Source: CBDFKK01 sp965248815 (GTDB lineage: Bacteria; Pseudomonadota; Alphaproteobacteria; SMXP01). From it: a DNA stretch of 64,000 bases. A program made the position numbers and the translations under genes. The stretch spans positions 2,666,001 to 2,730,000 of the forward strand of contig CBDFKK010000008.1 in assembly GCA_965248815.1 (NCBI GenBank), given 5' to 3'. This document shows, piece by piece, positions 62,761 to 64,000 of this stretch (within the stretch, counting starts at the first letter, position 1; each line of letters begins with the position of its first letter). The notes under the pieces were generated by a model. The model did not search any database. It was not told where the DNA came from and worked only from the letters and a program-made list of their open reading frames with translations.

Positions 62761-62910
62761 ACACGAAGCGATCATCGAGTGATCCGGCCTCTTTTACCCG
62801 ATTCAGATCGAGAAGCTCTGCTTGCAGTTACCGCTCGACTGGAATGAATAAAGGAGATTCCTTTGTGAGGATGCCGTTATGTAATTCGCATTGGATATCC
62901 ATAACTGCAA

Positions 62911-62937
62911 TTCCCTGTTACGGCAGCTAACAGGGAA
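62911..62937. repeat. TTCCCTGTTA hairpin
   Basis: TTCCCTGTTA / TAACAGGGAA, a perfect 10-bp stem with a 7-base loop. Related imperfect copies at 4601-4636 and 31571-31600. Confidence 0.75.
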
Positions 62938-63027
62938 CTTTCTAGTGGTATCAGGGAATACAAGGCTAGTTCAGTCTGGCATCGAAGCCAATCGTCACCG
63001 GTTTAAATCATGGCTAGGATTTGGTCT

Positions 63028-64000
63028 TTATTTGCTCTGAACCGCGATCGCTTTTAGAAATGTCTCGCCGAATTTTTTTAACTTGCGGGGTCCAACGCCG
63101 TTGATATCTGCCATCTGTTCGAGTGTTGCCGGGCGTTCGCGGGCCATTTCGATCAATGTTGCATCGGGGAACACCACATAGGCAGGCACCTTGCGCATGC
63201 GGGCAAGATCGAGCCTGAGAGTCTTGAGGGCGGCGAGCAGATCCTGATCCTCTTCGGCCACAGCAAGCGTTGGAGCCTTGCCCGATTTTGTTCGGCGCTG
63301 CTTTGCCGGGCTGGCCAGCTTCTTGATGTCGATCTCGCGAAGCGCGAATCCTTCTTCACCGGCGGCAACAGCATGGCCGCCGCGCGCGATCTGAAGTGCG
63401 CCATATTGCTGGATGTTGATGGCGAGATAATTGCCGGCAACGGCTTGGCGGATGAAGGCCTGCCAGTATTCTTTTGCATGCTCGGCGCCGGCGCCATATC
63501 CCTGTAACCGATTATGGCCGCGTTCCGAGATCTTTCGGGTGTTGGCACCGCGCAACACATCAATTATATGCGCTCCGCCGAACATTTGGCCTGTATCCTT
63601 GATCACCGCGAATAGCGTTTGAGCATTGCGTGTGCCATCCACCATTTTTGGTGGGTCGAGACAATTGTCGCAATTGCCGCATGTGCGCGCATCCTCATCA
63701 AAATAAGCGAGCAGCGCTGTGCGGCGGCACGCCGCGGCGTCGCAATACGCAAGCAGCGCATCGAGCCGTTTGTGCTCGCGCAGCTTGTGTGCCGCGTCCT
63801 CGCCGTCCTTCTCAATGAACTGGCGGCGGAAGCTCATGTCGGCGAGATTGTAGAGCAAGAGAGTTTCGGCATGCAGCCCATCGCGCCCGGCGCGGCCTAT
63901 TTCTTGATAGTAGGCCTCCATGCTGCCGGGCAGGTTCAGATGGCACACATAGCGGATGTCCGGTTTATCGATGCCCATGCCGAACGCAATGGTCGCCACC
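63028..64000 (-). CDS. recQ: ATP-dependent DNA helicase RecQ (3' part)
   Basis: The C-terminal 320-odd residues; the gene continues past the window's right edge. Helicase C domain: ATIAFGMGIDKPDIRYVCHL and YYQEIGRAGRDG (motif VI). Zinc-binding region: AACRRTALLAYFDEDARTCG with NCDNC. Then a winged-helix part and, near the end, an HRDC-like domain: LARMRKVPAYVVFPDATLIE and LEQMADINGVGPRKLKKFGE. RecQ unwinds DNA in recombination and repair. Confidence 0.95.
   Translation of the reverse strand, partial: VATIAFGMGIDKPDIRYVCHLNLPGSMEAYYQEIGRAGRDGLHAETLLLYNLADMSFRRQFIEKDGEDAAHKLREHKRLDALLAYCDAAACRRTALLAYFDEDARTCGNCDNCLDPPKMVDGTRNAQTLFAVIKDTGQMFGGAHIIDVLRGANTRKISERGHNRLQGYGAGAEHAKEYWQAFIRQAVAGNYLAINIQQYGALQIARGGHAVAAGEEGFALREIDIKKLASPAKQRRTKSGKAPTLAVAEEDQDLLAALKTLRLDLARMRKVPAYVVFPDATLIEMARERPATLEQMADINGVGPRKLKKFGETFLKAIAVQSK

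Larger units (their letters stand above)
62510..63027. other. Gene-free stretch with repeat elements
   Basis: Holds an IS30-type inverted-repeat element (62654-62760) and a perfect TTCCCTGTTA hairpin (62911-62937). No gene supported. Confidence 0.5.

Noticed and set aside
1..64000. tRNA, rRNA, CRISPR arrays, cobalamin riboswitch upstream of TonB genes
   Set aside because: Looked for characteristic conserved blocks; none seen by eye. A tRNAscan/Infernal run would be decisive.

Overview
This 64 kb window comes from a Gram-negative bacterium. Two TonB-dependent outer-membrane receptors, many Sec, Tat and lipoprotein signals, a tripartite tricarboxylate transporter (TTT) and moderately GC-rich coding point to a free-living, heterotrophic proteobacterium. 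An alphaproteobacterium is my best guess from overall gene style, but no rRNA or marker gene here settles it. I found no rRNA, tRNA or CRISPR array. Family assignments come from motifs I recognise; no database search was run.

Layout. (1) 0-10 kb: a TonB receptor, a sodium/solute symporter with a translationally coupled 48-residue membrane peptide, a Tat-type molybdopterin oxidase subunit, a beta-propeller gene broken by one in-frame stop, and a Rieske oxygenase. (2) 10-21 kb: a secreted redox block. On the minus strand lie a cytochrome c lipoprotein, a small membrane protein, a PQQ dehydrogenase, a Tat FAD oxidase and a DUF1838 protein. On the plus strand lie an exported protein, a di-haem cytochrome, a hydrolase lipoprotein and a UbiD-family decarboxylase with a Tat signal. 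(3) 21-33 kb: a low-density accessory zone with gene fragments, IS30- and IS3-family remnants, inverted-repeat elements, three copies of a 110-190 bp promoter-like repeat, a frameshifted formylglycine-generating-enzyme-like pseudogene, and an exported protein resembling coproporphyrinogen oxidase without its catalytic residues.

(4) 33-60 kb: a coherent catabolic region. A seven-gene minus-strand operon (hyuB, hyuA, a ThDP enzyme, an acyl-CoA dehydrogenase, tctC, tctB, tctA) runs divergently from an aldehyde dehydrogenase and a propeller/cytochrome protein. Further on are a branched-chain-type aminotransferase, a Tat flavoprotein, a methyltransferase with a small partner, a LacI-family regulator, a Rossmann protein, a GPH-type transporter, an FGE-like lipoprotein, a HugZ-like protein and a second TonB receptor. 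Four copies of a 14-bp palindrome (TGCACACGTGTGCA and close variants) sit only in the divergent intergenic regions of this block. I propose they are operators of the LacI-type regulator, making 33-60 kb a single regulon for uptake and oxidation of one compound class. (5) 60-64 kb: exported M29-like and M20-family peptidases, more repeat debris and the 3' part of recQ.

A recurring theme is that enzyme families normally found in the cytoplasm (UbiD, HemF-like, VOC, M20, M29) carry export signals. A second is five short perfect two-copy tandem duplications (17-25 bp), all intergenic or at gene starts.
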